Assembly (NCBI RefSeq): GCF_037975245.1
Contig: NC_092566.1
Location: 5,950,001 to 6,014,000 of the forward strand
DNA from: Apostichopus japonicus
Lineage: Eukaryota > Echinodermata > Holothuroidea > Aspidochirotida > Stichopodidae
Direction: 5' to 3'
DNA length: 64,000 nt
Part shown: positions 35,285-47,500 of the stretch, piece by piece
Layout: every line of letters starts with the position of its first letter
Numbering within the stretch: position 1 is the first letter of the stretch
The notes under the pieces: generated by a model
The model's input: only the letters and a program-made list of their open reading frames with translations
Databases searched by the model: none
Told to the model about the DNA's origin: nothing
Made by a program: the position numbers and the translations under genes

Positions 35285-38200
35285 GATGTTAAAGTTCCTA
35301 TAAATCAACTTCAGAATCCTGTGTTTAGAATGTGACCTACGAAATTAAGGTTATTTAAAAGGTGGTCATTTTTACATGATCTACAATTTTTTTTCATGAT
35401 ACAGCGAGGTATTAAACGTGAGAAACACAAGACTACACATTCAAGACAAAGACAGTTATTGTTTTAAATTTTATTTTCATGTTACTGACATTGTGTTTAT
35501 TGTACACAAATCAGGCTGATGGTAGATGTCCGTTAATTGTGTGGATTATTGTACATGTATGTTAAACAAAGTGCAATACTCTCACATAAAGTGGCTGTTT
35601 ACCGAGCAAAATTTAATTACATACTGCAGGAGAGCGAAAAAGTTAAGAACATTGTTACCAAGACGTTATACGTCCTTGAGCTATAGTCCATGCATAATTT
35701 TCTTGTAGAAGATTCCCGTTTTGTAATAAGTGTCGTTGGGCTTGTCATTACAGTGAAAGAAAAGTTTAGATTTAAAGGAACGTAATACACGTAAAGTGTA
35801 ATTACTATATATGGTTTAAAAAAGCTGATGGCAGCCTTAAACATGGTATTAAATCATCAATCTACCTTGTGTCTGGTTGTATGCTATATTAGATTGTCAG
35901 TCTGTTGAAATTAAAAATGAAATCTACCTAATGTAGCACAAGCAATGAACCTATTACATTAAATGCAAGTTTTGGTTAATTTAAACTTGGTGTATTATAT
36001 TCCTTTAAAATCATTTGGGTGGTTTTAATAATAAAGGCTTGCTGAGTTGCAAATTACGACCTACAGAATGATATGTAATCATGGTTTGGGCTGCGCAGCA
36101 ACAAGGCAAAAGTGTAAGACTGACCCTGAAAACGAATCATGCTAACTAATGGAAGACCGTGTAAAGGTGTACTCATATTCAGAATTGTAAAGGAGAGCTT
36201 GAAGGAGAAATTAAAACTGCTGTAGAAGTAGTAAGAAGAGTAGATTATATCATCAGTTCAGTTTTCTTTTGTCTAGGGTACGGCAAGTTTGCAGTATAAA
36301 TTTTAATTTAAGAAGAGGTTTCATATTCGGAAGGAAAGCTTAGTGCATCTTTCTGTGTATATAGTTGATTGAGTGTCCACAATCTCAAGAGTAGGTTTTC
36401 AATCTTATTATCTTAATAGATTAGGCAAATAGCATCTTTATATCATGTCAAACTGCTTTTAATCGCTGAAAAGGTTTTTGCATGATTATGTGTACAGTAT
36501 TAATAGCATCAAAGAGATTCAAACCACCTGAAATAAAACATTTGCTTTAAAGTTGTATGTAGCCAAGCTATAATTCTGTAGAGGTTTTAATGATGTTAGC
36601 ATTGATAAGCTTAATTTCATGGTCAATGTTTGTATATATCTTATGCATAAGTGCTTCTACTACATAACAAGTATATTCAGTGGCTTTTTTGCCATCGATA
36701 TTTGAAACTTTCACTGAACAAACAGCACTTAACAAAGTTGATAAGTTACGCATCCTTTGTTTGTGTGAGATATTATAAAGCTATTAATGGAGTTATCTGC
36801 AACAATTTTTACCTCATTAATGAGATTTATGAGTGGGTGGAGATTAATGGTTAATCATCACAAATAGTTTGTAAACACGATATGTCAACAAACACAATTT
36901 GGATCAATGTAATATCTTGGTAGGTAGATGACCTATGATGAGTAGCTCTGCCCTATTGGTTTTGGTTGCCATGTCATGAATATTAATGAGTGGGCAGGGC
37001 TTACCATAAAAATTTAATTGTTGATATGCCTGCAACCATATGCCTGATTTAGTTTACAGTTGGTATGGTGATATAAATACAACAACCAAAAGATGAAGCA
37101 ATGTCATATTTGCTCTTAGGTAGATGCCCTCTGATGAGTAGATTGTTTATTATTTCCCAACATGAACATTAATAAATGAGTGAGACTCAATGTAAAATTT
37201 GGTTCATTACTGGTATGGCGATGTTGGTACATAGTTATCACATTTTCATGACGTCTCTAACTTAATGTCATTAATATTCAGTTCAGTTGAAAATTGTTCA
37301 TAATTATTATATTTGTCAATATGTGCATATAATTTTACCTAGTCTCTCATATATATTGCCATCTACTTCTTGTTGGCAAACCATCAAATATTTCATGTCT
37401 ACAAAGCAAACATATGATGTCCCAAAATTAGAGGTAATTGAAATTTCAAAAATTTAAGATAAAATATGTTACAAGTAACTAGGTATGTTTTCTCTCATGA
37501 TAACATGTCGATACCCTCTCAATAGACTACTATCTCACTGCCTGCTAATACTTAACTACTACCAGAGATTCCTCTTTTGAACTTTCCTTCAAACTCTCCT
37601 GATAATAAGACCCTGCCGCCCTCCCCTATATTATATTTGCATTCTCCTGTCTTGCAGACTTCCTATTTGTTACCCCAGTGTGTCAATGTCAGTCAGAATC
37701 TATCCATATCATTATTATGTGTGTTCACCTCTCCATCACACACATTGCTGAGTTATTACCATACTGCAGCAGCAACCCTAGCTCACTAGTAGAGCCCTTG
37801 ACCTCTGTTATGACCTTCCAGAGGTAAAGAGGTGTGGATTTGGCTTTTGATTGTTCTTGGTGTTGCAGGGATTGAGCGATCAACATCGTAAAGGATCAAA
37901 CAAAGAGAAGGCAGGGGTCTTGAACAATTAAAGTCAGAGCTAAAGAAGTGGCTGTTTCTCTCTATAGTCGGTGGATGGTGGTGGGCTCAGGTGATGGTAA
38001 AAAGTAATAATAAAATGGAAAGGTGGAAAGGCAGATAATATGATTTCATTTCTGAGGGGTTTTCACCTTTTGATAAAATGTTAGAGGTTTTTTAGGAAGG
38101 GAAATCATTGAATGCTCAATCTCTTTTATCTCATTTTGAGTGCTGGCAGGCACAGATTTCATGAGCTATTAAAACTGGAATTATTTGTTATTCAAAATGG

Positions 38201-38455
38201 AATTATTGATTGTGCCACAGAACTATTTTTGTAACTCGCCCACCCACAAGGTATCATTATGTACAGGGATACTGGGTGATATTAAGTGGTAGTTCCCCCG
38301 TGATATGATCTTTAAACGAAATCAATTTAGAAAATGTTGCCTTCTGTTAATTTATCTACTGAATTTTAACTTTCAAAACAATACTCATTGCAAATATTTG
38401 AAAGCTCGTTGATCAAATAGCCTTTATTATAGTCTGTGTCATAGTAAGAGGGCCT
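35285..38455. other. non-coding stretch, no gene seen
   Basis: AT-rich with short open frames only. It includes the dispersed-repeat copies at 36930-37215 and a GGGGTTGGGG-type run near 38618-38645. No exon or RNA gene recognised. Confidence 0.5.
36930..37215. repeat. two diverged copies of a dispersed repeat
   Basis: GTAGATGaCCTaTGATGAGTAG near 36924 and GTAGATGcCCTcTGATGAGTAG near 37121 start two related blocks of about 200 bp. The first contains GCCCTATTGGTTTTGG and ATGAATATTAATGAG, which recur at about 58627-58663 in a ZMIZ intron. It is therefore a repeat family present at several places in this genome. Confidence 0.6.
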
Positions 38456-38486
38456 GACGTTTCAATCCTAGCAGGATCTTCTTCAG
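38456..38486 (-). ncRNA. hammerhead-like ribozyme motif, copy 1
   Basis: On the minus strand the order is GCCT, CTGAAGA, A, a GATCC/GGATT stem with a 5-base loop, GAAAC, GTC, AGGC. This matches the hammerhead core order: CUGANGA, stem II, GAAA, cleavage triplet GUC. The flanking GCCU and AGGC can pair as stem I. Two departures matter: there is one extra A between CUGANGA and stem II, and stem III has no loop (ACGU), so it could only form between two copies. Short stem III dimeric hammerheads are known from Penelope-like retroelements. Activity is unproven. Confidence 0.45.
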
Positions 38487-39080
38487 AGGCTCAGTCAATT
38501 AATTCTGTTTGAAAATGTTATACCGGCAGATAAGATCATTTCTGGAGGCATTATGGATGGTGTTACATCCTCAAAATCATAGCTCTGTAGATCCTGTTTT
38601 GATTCAATCCTTTCAAGGGGGGGTTGGGGTTGGGGTGGGGAGGGGAAGCAGCAAATACATCCAGGAAGTAATGAATACCCAGTTTGGATGTGCTTGGTAA
38701 CAATTATGAATGGTCTGTAGAAAGACAATTTTCTCATCCATTTGACGTTTTCAGGAAGAATTGTTTCCTGTGGAAAGAGGAGAAGGAATACAGTCTGTCA
38801 TAGTATAAATTAAACAATCATTAACTATGATATTAGCTGAACCATCAGATATGATATTGACTTAATATCAAGTTAGCCAGTTTTGCTTGGTTTTGGCAAT
38901 GTACATTATAGTGTTCATTACCTGTATTTGTCTAAACAAAATAAATTCTTTTCCGAGAAGTTGTAGAAACCAAAATAAAACAAAATAACATAATATACAA
39001 AGAAAACAAAAACTGTTTTACAAACTGCTTATATCCACTAAAGAGTCTGCGTAGGAGAAAGTGTAGAATTAGGTGGGGCT

Positions 39081-39111
39081 GACATTAACATCCTAGCAGA
39101 ATCTTCTTCAG
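39081..39111 (-). ncRNA. hammerhead-like motif, degenerate copy 2
   Basis: Same layout as copy 1 on the minus strand, but the GAAAC part reads as GTTAAT and stem II carries changes (GATTC against GGATG). The loss of the GAAA core makes this copy almost certainly inactive even if the others are ribozymes. It is followed directly by a partial duplicate of the CTGAAGA/TCTTC part. Confidence 0.4.
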
Positions 39112-39146
39112 AGGCTGAAGAGAAGCTGAGGAATCTTCTTTAGAGG

Positions 39147-39177
39147 CTGAAGAAGATCTTACTAGGATCGAAACGTC
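39147..39177 (+). ncRNA. hammerhead-like motif, copy 3
   Basis: Plus strand: CTGAAGA, A, GATCT-TACTA-GGATC stem II (one G-U pair), GAAAC, GTC. The conserved core positions are present. It forms the left half of the long palindrome at 39149-39259. The stem I pairing is weaker than in copies 1 and 4 because the bases before CTGA are GAGG rather than GCCT. Confidence 0.45.
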
Positions 39178-39259
39178 AGGCCCACTTACTTTTACGCAAG
39201 TTAAAGAAATGTGTAAAAGTAAGTTTGCCTGACGTTTCGATCCTAGCAGGATCTTCTTC
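39149..39259. repeat. 111-bp imperfect palindrome
   Basis: The left arm 39149-39195 and right arm 39213-39259 (47 bases each) match as inverse complements at 43 of 47 positions, around a 17-base spacer. Each arm carries one hammerhead-like motif plus ACTTACTTTTAC. It may be two element ends meeting head to head. Confidence 0.9.
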
Positions 39260-39261
39260 AA
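39231..39261 (-). ncRNA. hammerhead-like motif, copy 4
   Basis: Minus strand: GCCT then TTGAAGA (first core base C changed to T), A, GATCC-TGCTA-GGATC perfect stem II, GAAAC, GTC, AGGC. Stem I GCCU/AGGC is intact. The C3-to-T change would be expected to damage catalysis. It is the right half of the palindrome. Confidence 0.45.
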
Positions 39262-41278
39262 AGGCTAAATGACAAGTAACAGTAACAGAAGGGACAAAAA
39301 CACGCACAGAATACAGACAGGTTAATGGGCATGGTTATAGAAATGACAGTTAAAATGGTGCTGTTGTTTATGAATGGGATGAATCATATAGTCCATTGAA
39401 AGTGACACGAGTAATAGCTAAGTACTAGTTAGCATTGTTAGAGTACCAGTATCAAGTGTCAATGCATTATCCTATTTTGGCACTGTCATGCTATGTAGAA
39501 AGGAAACTAAGAATTATAACAATTAAAATGATCTGACCTGAGCTATTGACTTATTGAGTGAGTGTGTTTGTGTGTGTGTGTGTATAATGAGGTATTACCA
39601 TTATAATGCCACAGTAACCTACATGGAGAAAGTTGACTAATCTTCAGCCTTTTAGTTTGTGGTATTCATGCTCCCAAGGGAAACCATAGCTTGTTGAATT
39701 GCTGTATTGATTGGTCATAACCTTCCCTTGTTGCAATGTTAAAGTGACCAGTTCTAGGCAGTTTAGTTGGGCTATTTGACCTAGAACTTCCTTAAAAGTA
39801 GACCTTGCTACAGGTAAAATTGTCTCGATGTTGTGTTAGAGCCCGACCCCCTGAGATCTTAAGTACCAGAGATAGCTAAGATTTTCTCCTGAAGGAATAC
39901 TTTTGATCATATCTTTTAAATGCTGAACAATCTAGTAACTGCATGGGGTGTGACCAGCGTAAAATGTGGTCACTTGTGGGTATGTAAGTTCTTTGTCCTT
40001 TGGGGCAAAGGTCTACCTTTGTCAAAATGTATGGACTGTCTGGTTGAAATACTATGAATCAGTGCCTCTATTTTGTGTATAAAGTTTATGCCCTTGTTCT
40101 TTTATAAGATTGTATGTTCATTGTATGTGATATACATTGTGGATGACTTTGCTTGCTGTATAATGCCATTTATCTGACGGGATAATTTCGTGATCACATT
40201 TTGTTCAGAAGCCTTGGCAGCGTTTAAATCAATTTCATTTCTCATCTGAGAAGAAACTGATTTCGCTAATTTTTGCATAGCAGCTTGTTTTTTGGTGACA
40301 GATATGTCATTGTATAATATATGTTCATGAAAAGCATCAGTTTACAAAGTCATTGATATCGTGTAGATACTCAATACTTATCGAGGCTTTGCAGTTGTGT
40401 ACAGAATGCTGTTTGTGTGCTCAGACTTAGGAGCAAGATAAAACATTTATCATTTTGATTTGCCAAATGATTGGTTTTAATTTGCTTTTGTGAATTGCTC
40501 TGCAGAAATCAAAACAAATAATTGCTGAGCGTGATCGTCATTGTTAGATTAATTCAAATAAGAGTTGTCATTGATCAGGTAATTGGATGTCTCTGGATTG
40601 TGTAATCGACTGACGACGTAATCAAATGTTGTGTACATACATCCCGTCATAAATATATATACTACCATCATAGACATCATTGTTCAATAATTCCAGTGGC
40701 TGTTAATTATAGAGAAATAATCATTCAGTTACGTGAAGTGGGAATATCATTTCTCTACCATTGTGTGTAACTAATAACATTTATATTGACTCCCATGTTA
40801 CCAAAAACAATGCAAAGTTCATTATAGGTACTGTCAACAACGATCGATTTATTGCTAGGACTTCATTCATATAAGACAATTGATTTGGGTACATTGTGTT
40901 TTTTGTTTTTTCCAACAACAAAAAATTCTTATATCATTCTCTAGAATAATGTGAAGAAAGATAGATTAAAACCATATTACCCTTCCATCTATTCTGTTTT
41001 GTGAAACCTTCTAGATTTAATCTGCACTTGTGAATTGATATCCTGTTGTGTGTAACATACAAAATGTAATGTGATCTTGATTCTGGTAGCATTTATATAT
41101 TCGATGTAAATGAATTGCCTTGTATATTGAAGGTGTTTATTCATTAATTAGAATTGATGATGTTGCATGATTTATTCACTACTAAATTGAAGTTAATATC
41201 AGTTACCCTCAGACATTGCAACAACAATAATTGATTAAGTGTGTAAGATTATACAAGTTTATATGTGACAGACTCGGT
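39262..41278. other. non-coding stretch, no gene seen
   Basis: AT-rich with a (GT)n tract near 39561-39582. No exon, RNA gene or element boundary recognised. Confidence 0.5.
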
Positions 41279-41568
41279 TAATTTCATCTCTTTGTGTTGT
41301 TAAACACCTATTATATAGCTGTTGCTTCACTATGACCACCATGGCAATAAATCTATACACAGCTATATAACTAAGTACTACTGTACTTCTACAACAGTGG
41401 TTGGTTACAGTATTAAGTTTATACTTAAATATTTGACAAGTCTCAGTTTAATTTCATCTCTTTGTGTCGTTAAGCATCTATTGTATAGCTGTTGCCACTC
41501 TATGACCACCATGGCGATAAATCTATACACAGCTATATAACCACTACTACAACTGCAGTGGTTATTAC
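41279..41568. repeat. 170-bp tandem duplication
   Basis: ATTTCATCTCTTTGTGT at 41281 recurs at 41451. The following 120 bases, including CTATGACCACCATGGC and AAATCTATACACAGCTATAT, match with about 10 percent differences. Two copies only. The two short open frames here are partly repeats of each other and not genes. Confidence 0.92.
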
Positions 41569-44500
41569 TTGATCGAACATGACAGTTTAACTGGATATTT
41601 TCCTTCCTGTTTGGCCTTTGTAACTTGCTACGTCCTTCCGTTCCGTCTTCTCTGCTGCTTGCGTCGGTCTTTTTTTTTTTTCCATTCTTGCTTTTTACGT
41701 CAGCCAGTTGTGTGGGTTGTATAAAGGTTTCAATCACAGTAAATGTAAAACTGACCGTATAAGTAGATATATATGATGTGGGCAGAATCATCCAAAGTTA
41801 TTGACAGGAAATGTCTTCTTGGAATTAGTTTGCTAATAGTCTGTTTATCATTTATCCAGTACAGAAAGTATTTATTCATTTCTAAAAGGTATTAACTTCA
41901 TTTTTGTTTTTGGTGGAATAGAATAAAATGGGAAGTGTTTTGTAATGACTTTTGTTGATTTGAAGGATACTTATCCCATTGTACCTACATATATATGTGA
42001 GTTTTGTACATATATATGAAGCAAATTACATGAGAAAACATATCAGTGTTAATTCCATTAATTCCTTTAATTTACCTGGATATGTTGACATGGTGTGAGT
42101 GTGGGAGGGGTATTTGGAGAGATGTTGCTCAGTGTAGGGTAACCTTCAAAGGTTAATTTTTTTCACTGTTTGGAATCACTTTATGCATGGTAGTAATTGG
42201 CCCACATTTAATGCTTATAAGGTTAATTAAGTCTTTGGATTCAATTTTGTATGGCAAAACACAATGAGCAAAATAAAGCCATCAGCTGCTGCAATATGTG
42301 CTTAGTTTGTCTGAGTATTTATACTTCTCCTGTATGACCATGAGACTAGTACAGAAACAACATACTTTTTAAGTGAAAGGCAACAATTTGATACTTTGAT
42401 AAAGCAGCATTTAGGCAATAGGAATCTTTGCAATGGTGTTGGTATGTGAATTTGTGTGTGTGACACCTGCTTGTAAACATATTAACTCAAAATAGTGCAG
42501 CTTGGGTGAAACTTTTATTCTTACCAAGTAGATCTTCCTTGGTGAGTACAAGCAGCCTTTTGAAATTGATGGAGGTCAAAGGTCATTTGAAGTTTAAGGT
42601 ACTCAAAAGTCTGAAAACATTGTAACACAACAATTCCAGAACTTAAGCTCTGATTAACTTCTTGCTTTTGTATCCTGATGGACATCTTGGTGATCACAAG
42701 AATTCTACACAGTTTGTCATATAAGGTTAACTGGGGTCAAAGTCCAAAACCTTTTAATCACCACTGTAAAGTGGTGTGAAGGAACTTTAGACATTGCTCT
42801 CTAGGTCCACACATTGAGTTCAAGAACCTTGTTGATTGCATGAAGAAGTTTCTTCTACAAAACGTGAAAAGGAATCACTTAGTGAACATGTCAGCTGTGT
42901 GTTGTTCATTGCTAATGTCAAGTTTGTTACTCGGCTATGACTATAATAACCAATTAGCCAGAGGGTATTATATGTATGGTAGTAGTGTGTATCATCTTCC
43001 TCCTATTTTATCCAACAATGTCCTGTGCCATAAAGTGGGAAATCCCCTTCCTGCATGTGATATTATTTGCTATAGAAGTGGTCATTTCCTGGTATGTGTA
43101 TAGTTTCATTTTCAAGGGTTTGGAATTTTCCTAGTCTGATGTATAATATATATGTTGATGTCGTGGGTATTTAACAGACCTACCTGGTGAAGATCTATTC
43201 TAATGGCAATTTCCATGGGACTATGGGGGAGAAGGAAGGAAGGATCTAGGCAAATTGAAAGGGAAGGGGAGAACGTGGAGATAAAGACTTGAGACCTTTA
43301 GAATTTATACAGAAAAAAAAAGAAAAAAAAAAGAAACAGACAAAAACAAGACTTCATTATGTCTTCTGTCTTTTATAGTTGATATTTGACAAGTGTTTGC
43401 AAAATCTCTACGAGAAAAGTAAGTTTTAGTTAAGGAATGGGCATATCTTGTCTAGACAGGAACTTGGCAACTTAGGCATGCACATTAAAGTATGCTCCTA
43501 TAGCAGAGAAGAGCCTACACTATAATCATTTGATTAAAGTAAAAATATAGCTAGTTGGCAAAATCATATGTGTACAACACATGACTTGTGATTCATTTTG
43601 TGATAATGATAGTTTCACGAAACGAAAATAGCAGTTGATAATCTTACAATCCCTCTAAACCTTTTTTTCGTCGGTGTGCAGTGTAACGACATTTGCTCTA
43701 CTGTGCATCTGTCGTTCCTACCTACACACACACATGTCCGGCATTGTTTGGTGGAGGTGTCACATGTTCATTGATGCTGTAGCAGTCGTCTCTGAATTGG
43801 CGAAGCCAATCACAGCACAAGTTCAAATGCCTTTGTCGTACATCGAGATTGCTCGTCAGTCTAAATTATGAAAATGGTAAAGAGCACAAAAAACAAAAAA
43901 AAACGAAAGAAAAACATTAGAGAGAGAAATTGAAATGATGTGTGGGAGGAGTGGTAGGTGAAGATGTTCTCTTACCCAGCAGTCCACAAAGAGTGCCTGG
44001 AGGTTGAGAGGCAAATCTTGTCTGTCATTGAATCATGGTTTACACTTAAAACATAAAACATATGTCACTTATATAAGAGGCCACAACATGAATATGATCA
44101 TCTTCAGTTAAGTTTGAGTATTTTGTCAAAGTAATGAAAAGATGAGATGCTATTAGTATCAATAAGGAGCAATTGGAAGAGAGGTAATGTGTAGAGGTCT
44201 GGCCAATTGCTGTATTGCAATAATCAATTTTGGCAATCAAAGACTGATTTCTGATGGGTTTGTAAGTTAGTAATTGTAGGTCTAAATTGGTTTTGCTCTT
44301 AATGCGTTGCTTTTCATATTGCTGGTGTCAAAGTCTTGAAATAAATGATACACAGATGATAAATTCTTGTATTATGCTGTCATCCTCTCCTTCTCCTGAG
44401 CAGACCAAAACAATAAAGAATAAGAAGAAAGAAAGAAATATCTATTTCCACTGCAAAGTATTGCTTTATAACCTTCATTGTGTTTAAGCTTGCCTGTGTT

Positions 44501-47500
44501 AACAATTGTCATTAATGATGGCCTACTTTTACTACTAGCAGCAGACATTATCCATTGCAATCTTTCTAAATTTCTGCCCTGCAGTGTGAAAAAGGGGTCA
44601 TTTCCCAACCAAAAAAATGTCTATTCTTCACTGCCCCTATTAATTGTAAAAGCATGTCTCATGTGGTGGAACATATCAATGAGTCACATACCTGACTGAG
44701 CCTGTTAGATATTTGTCCTGGTTAGCTGGGATTTGGGATCTAGCTAATTTTCTGACTGTAGCTCAGCATTTGCTAGCTGACATATCATTGTGCTTTAGAC
44801 CCAACCATTCTGAGTCATTGATTGGAATTTGTCAAAACCCAGTTTATATCCTCTGCAAAAGCTTAAGCATTGTTATCATGTTTGCCTACACATGTGTGTG
44901 GTCTTATCCTCCCAAGACAAGCATTTACATATACAGTGTACCTCTGTTGTAATTCTGTTGTAGTCATTCTCAGGGAGCTTACCCAGTAACCTTTTCCTCG
45001 ATATAGCCTCCTCTTTTTCTTTAAAGATGTAGAAACAGAAAATAGTTGTCTGAATTGCAATAAGTTGCCTCACATCACCAAGTATTGCAACTGCTGAAAC
45101 CATCCTGAGTAATTTGGCCTTTGTCTGCTCTATTGACTATGACTCATACATAGCAAATATGTACAATTAATATCAGGGGCAATTATTCGGCTTTACTGGT
45201 GGGGTCACTGCTACCAACAAAAAAAAGAAAATCCCAGTTTAATTTAATACTGGAAGAAAAGATGTGAGAAAATGAAGAAGAAAGAAAAGGAGAAAATCAT
45301 CAAAGCCTACAAGGATAAATTGCTTTAAATATATATAAAATATAGTACCAAATTGTTAAAGTTGGTATATAGACAAAAAAGAAAAAAAAAATTAAAACTT
45401 TATTGTGTCAGGCTTATAAGAAGTGGTATGACAAAACGGTTTTCTGTTTATATCAACCAATGTAATTTCAGCATGCTTTTCCTCGGTGTTACAGTTTTCT
45501 AATATTACTTTGATAGGTTGGACTGAGTTTGCCTGCCCAACTACATGTAAACAGTTTTACATGGTTAACCGTGTAATGCATTCTCTATTAGAATGCTTTG
45601 TCGTATGCAGTAATATTTATGTCAACTCTCGTCAAGTTCCACTTGGCTTACTCTTTGCATTTATGTGAGAGGAGTGGCTTAATTGCTCTGAAAACTGACG
45701 CAAATCTAGACCTGACTAGCATCCTCCTCCACGACGACGGCGGCCATGAGCAGGTCAGCCTATCTCTTCTGACGATCATTTATTGATGTTATCATGCCTG
45801 TGTCACAAAGCCTAACGGCATTGTTTCCCTAAATTTGATTATTAGAAGGAAGAAGCAGTTTCAAACACAAAATGAACTCCAAAATTCATTTGGTGTAAAA
45901 GTGCTTAACTGAATAGAAGATGTGTTAGGAGCAGTGATATAGCCTGATGCAATAAGTGACGTGTGTAGCATTGGCTAATAACAGGCTAAGACTGACGAGT
46001 GGTGACATAGCCAGTTAAGGTGTTGTAAGAACTGGCTAGTGATAGGCTACTACCACAGCAGAAAGCTAGGCTCAATCATTGACTTTAATTTATGAAGGCT
46101 TTAAGTTGTACCAAGTGGAAGCCGAAGTTAAAGAACTTCAGTCAAAAACTGATGCTGCTATAGTGGACAGACTTTGAGTTACATTGAAGTTATAGAACTG
46201 TAAAGAAAATTTGGAGTGTGACATCATGTAACAGATTTGATTTGTTATAGTCTGATTTGAGAACGGATGGGAGTGTAATATATCTATTGTATGATAAGGG
46301 GAATTATTTGGTTTTAATAGAATGGTTAAAAAATTATACATTTTGTTGTTGTAATTATATCAAATAGGATTTGCACATACTGAAAGGAAAATGCAAATTA
46401 AGTCTGTGCTGATTTTGAAAGTTCTTGTATATTTTAGAATATCATTCAACTAGATGGTATCTGGTAGGGTATATTGACAATCAAGTGTACAGATTCCACA
46501 GTGATGATGTCATTTCAAGAGTCAATTAAAGGGAGAAAACAATACCAAACAAACAAGGAGCAGGAAAGTGATAAAGGTTTCAATCCTTCCTTCTTTGTAA
46601 TAATTCTCCTGAAAAATTCTAATTGGATTTTGACAGTTTGAGTGAATACGGATGTGAAATTACAGAACTCATTACATTCTCAAAAGTGAAGCATCAATTC
46701 TTTCATCTATGAAAGAAAAAAAAAAATGCTTGCAAGTATAACAACAAAATAGTACAAATTGCATTGTTTGGAATTTCTCAACACAGACAGGTTTGCTTAA
46801 TTAGTTTAAAACTGTTAATAGTTCAGTATAGTCTGGGAACTATGAAAAAGATACATTGGTGTGGCTGTCCTAATGATGCTTTTGTCTAAACATATATTAG
46901 CAATATTGTAATCTACTTCTCAGTGGGATAACACACTTCTTTATAATACACATCAGTATATCCCATATTAACAAAGAATAAACTGCAAAAATGTTTGTTG
47001 TAGCAACAACAAAAAAAGATGAAAAAAAAATGGAATTGAAATCTTTGTTATTATCCATTGTCTGTGTACAAAGACTGTTTTTAATGCAATTTGTGTGCCA
47101 CTCTTTTACACAGATAAGAAAGTAGATTTCTATACTGTTTTTTCCTATGATATGGTTTCATAAGTTGTATTTCAGTTTTACACTTTGGTTGAAGAGTTGA
47201 ACCACCCAAGCTTTACCACTTTGTCCTACTCATACCCATCTTCTTTGGGTTTTCCTTTGTCATATATGCATCCTTCCTATGGTGAACTCTTGAACTTGGC
47301 AGGTATCAGGTGATATTTTATTCTGGAAATTTTTACTATCAACCTTGGCAAAGTTTGATTGGTAAAGTGGGAAGATATTTAGAGTTCAGATAGAGCTCAA
47401 AATTCAAGGCTAACAAGTTTGTTGTGTGTGAGGTGAGAGAGAAAGAGAGGGAGAGAGAGGTGTAGAGAGGTCCCCCAAGCGATCAGATAAAGGATGATGT

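Noticed and set aside
45598-45786. Possible exon ending HDDGGHEQ before GTCAGC, in a locally CpG-rich spot
   Set aside because: Weak donor, no matching acceptor and no recognisable protein segment; does not resemble any ZMIZ N-terminal exon.
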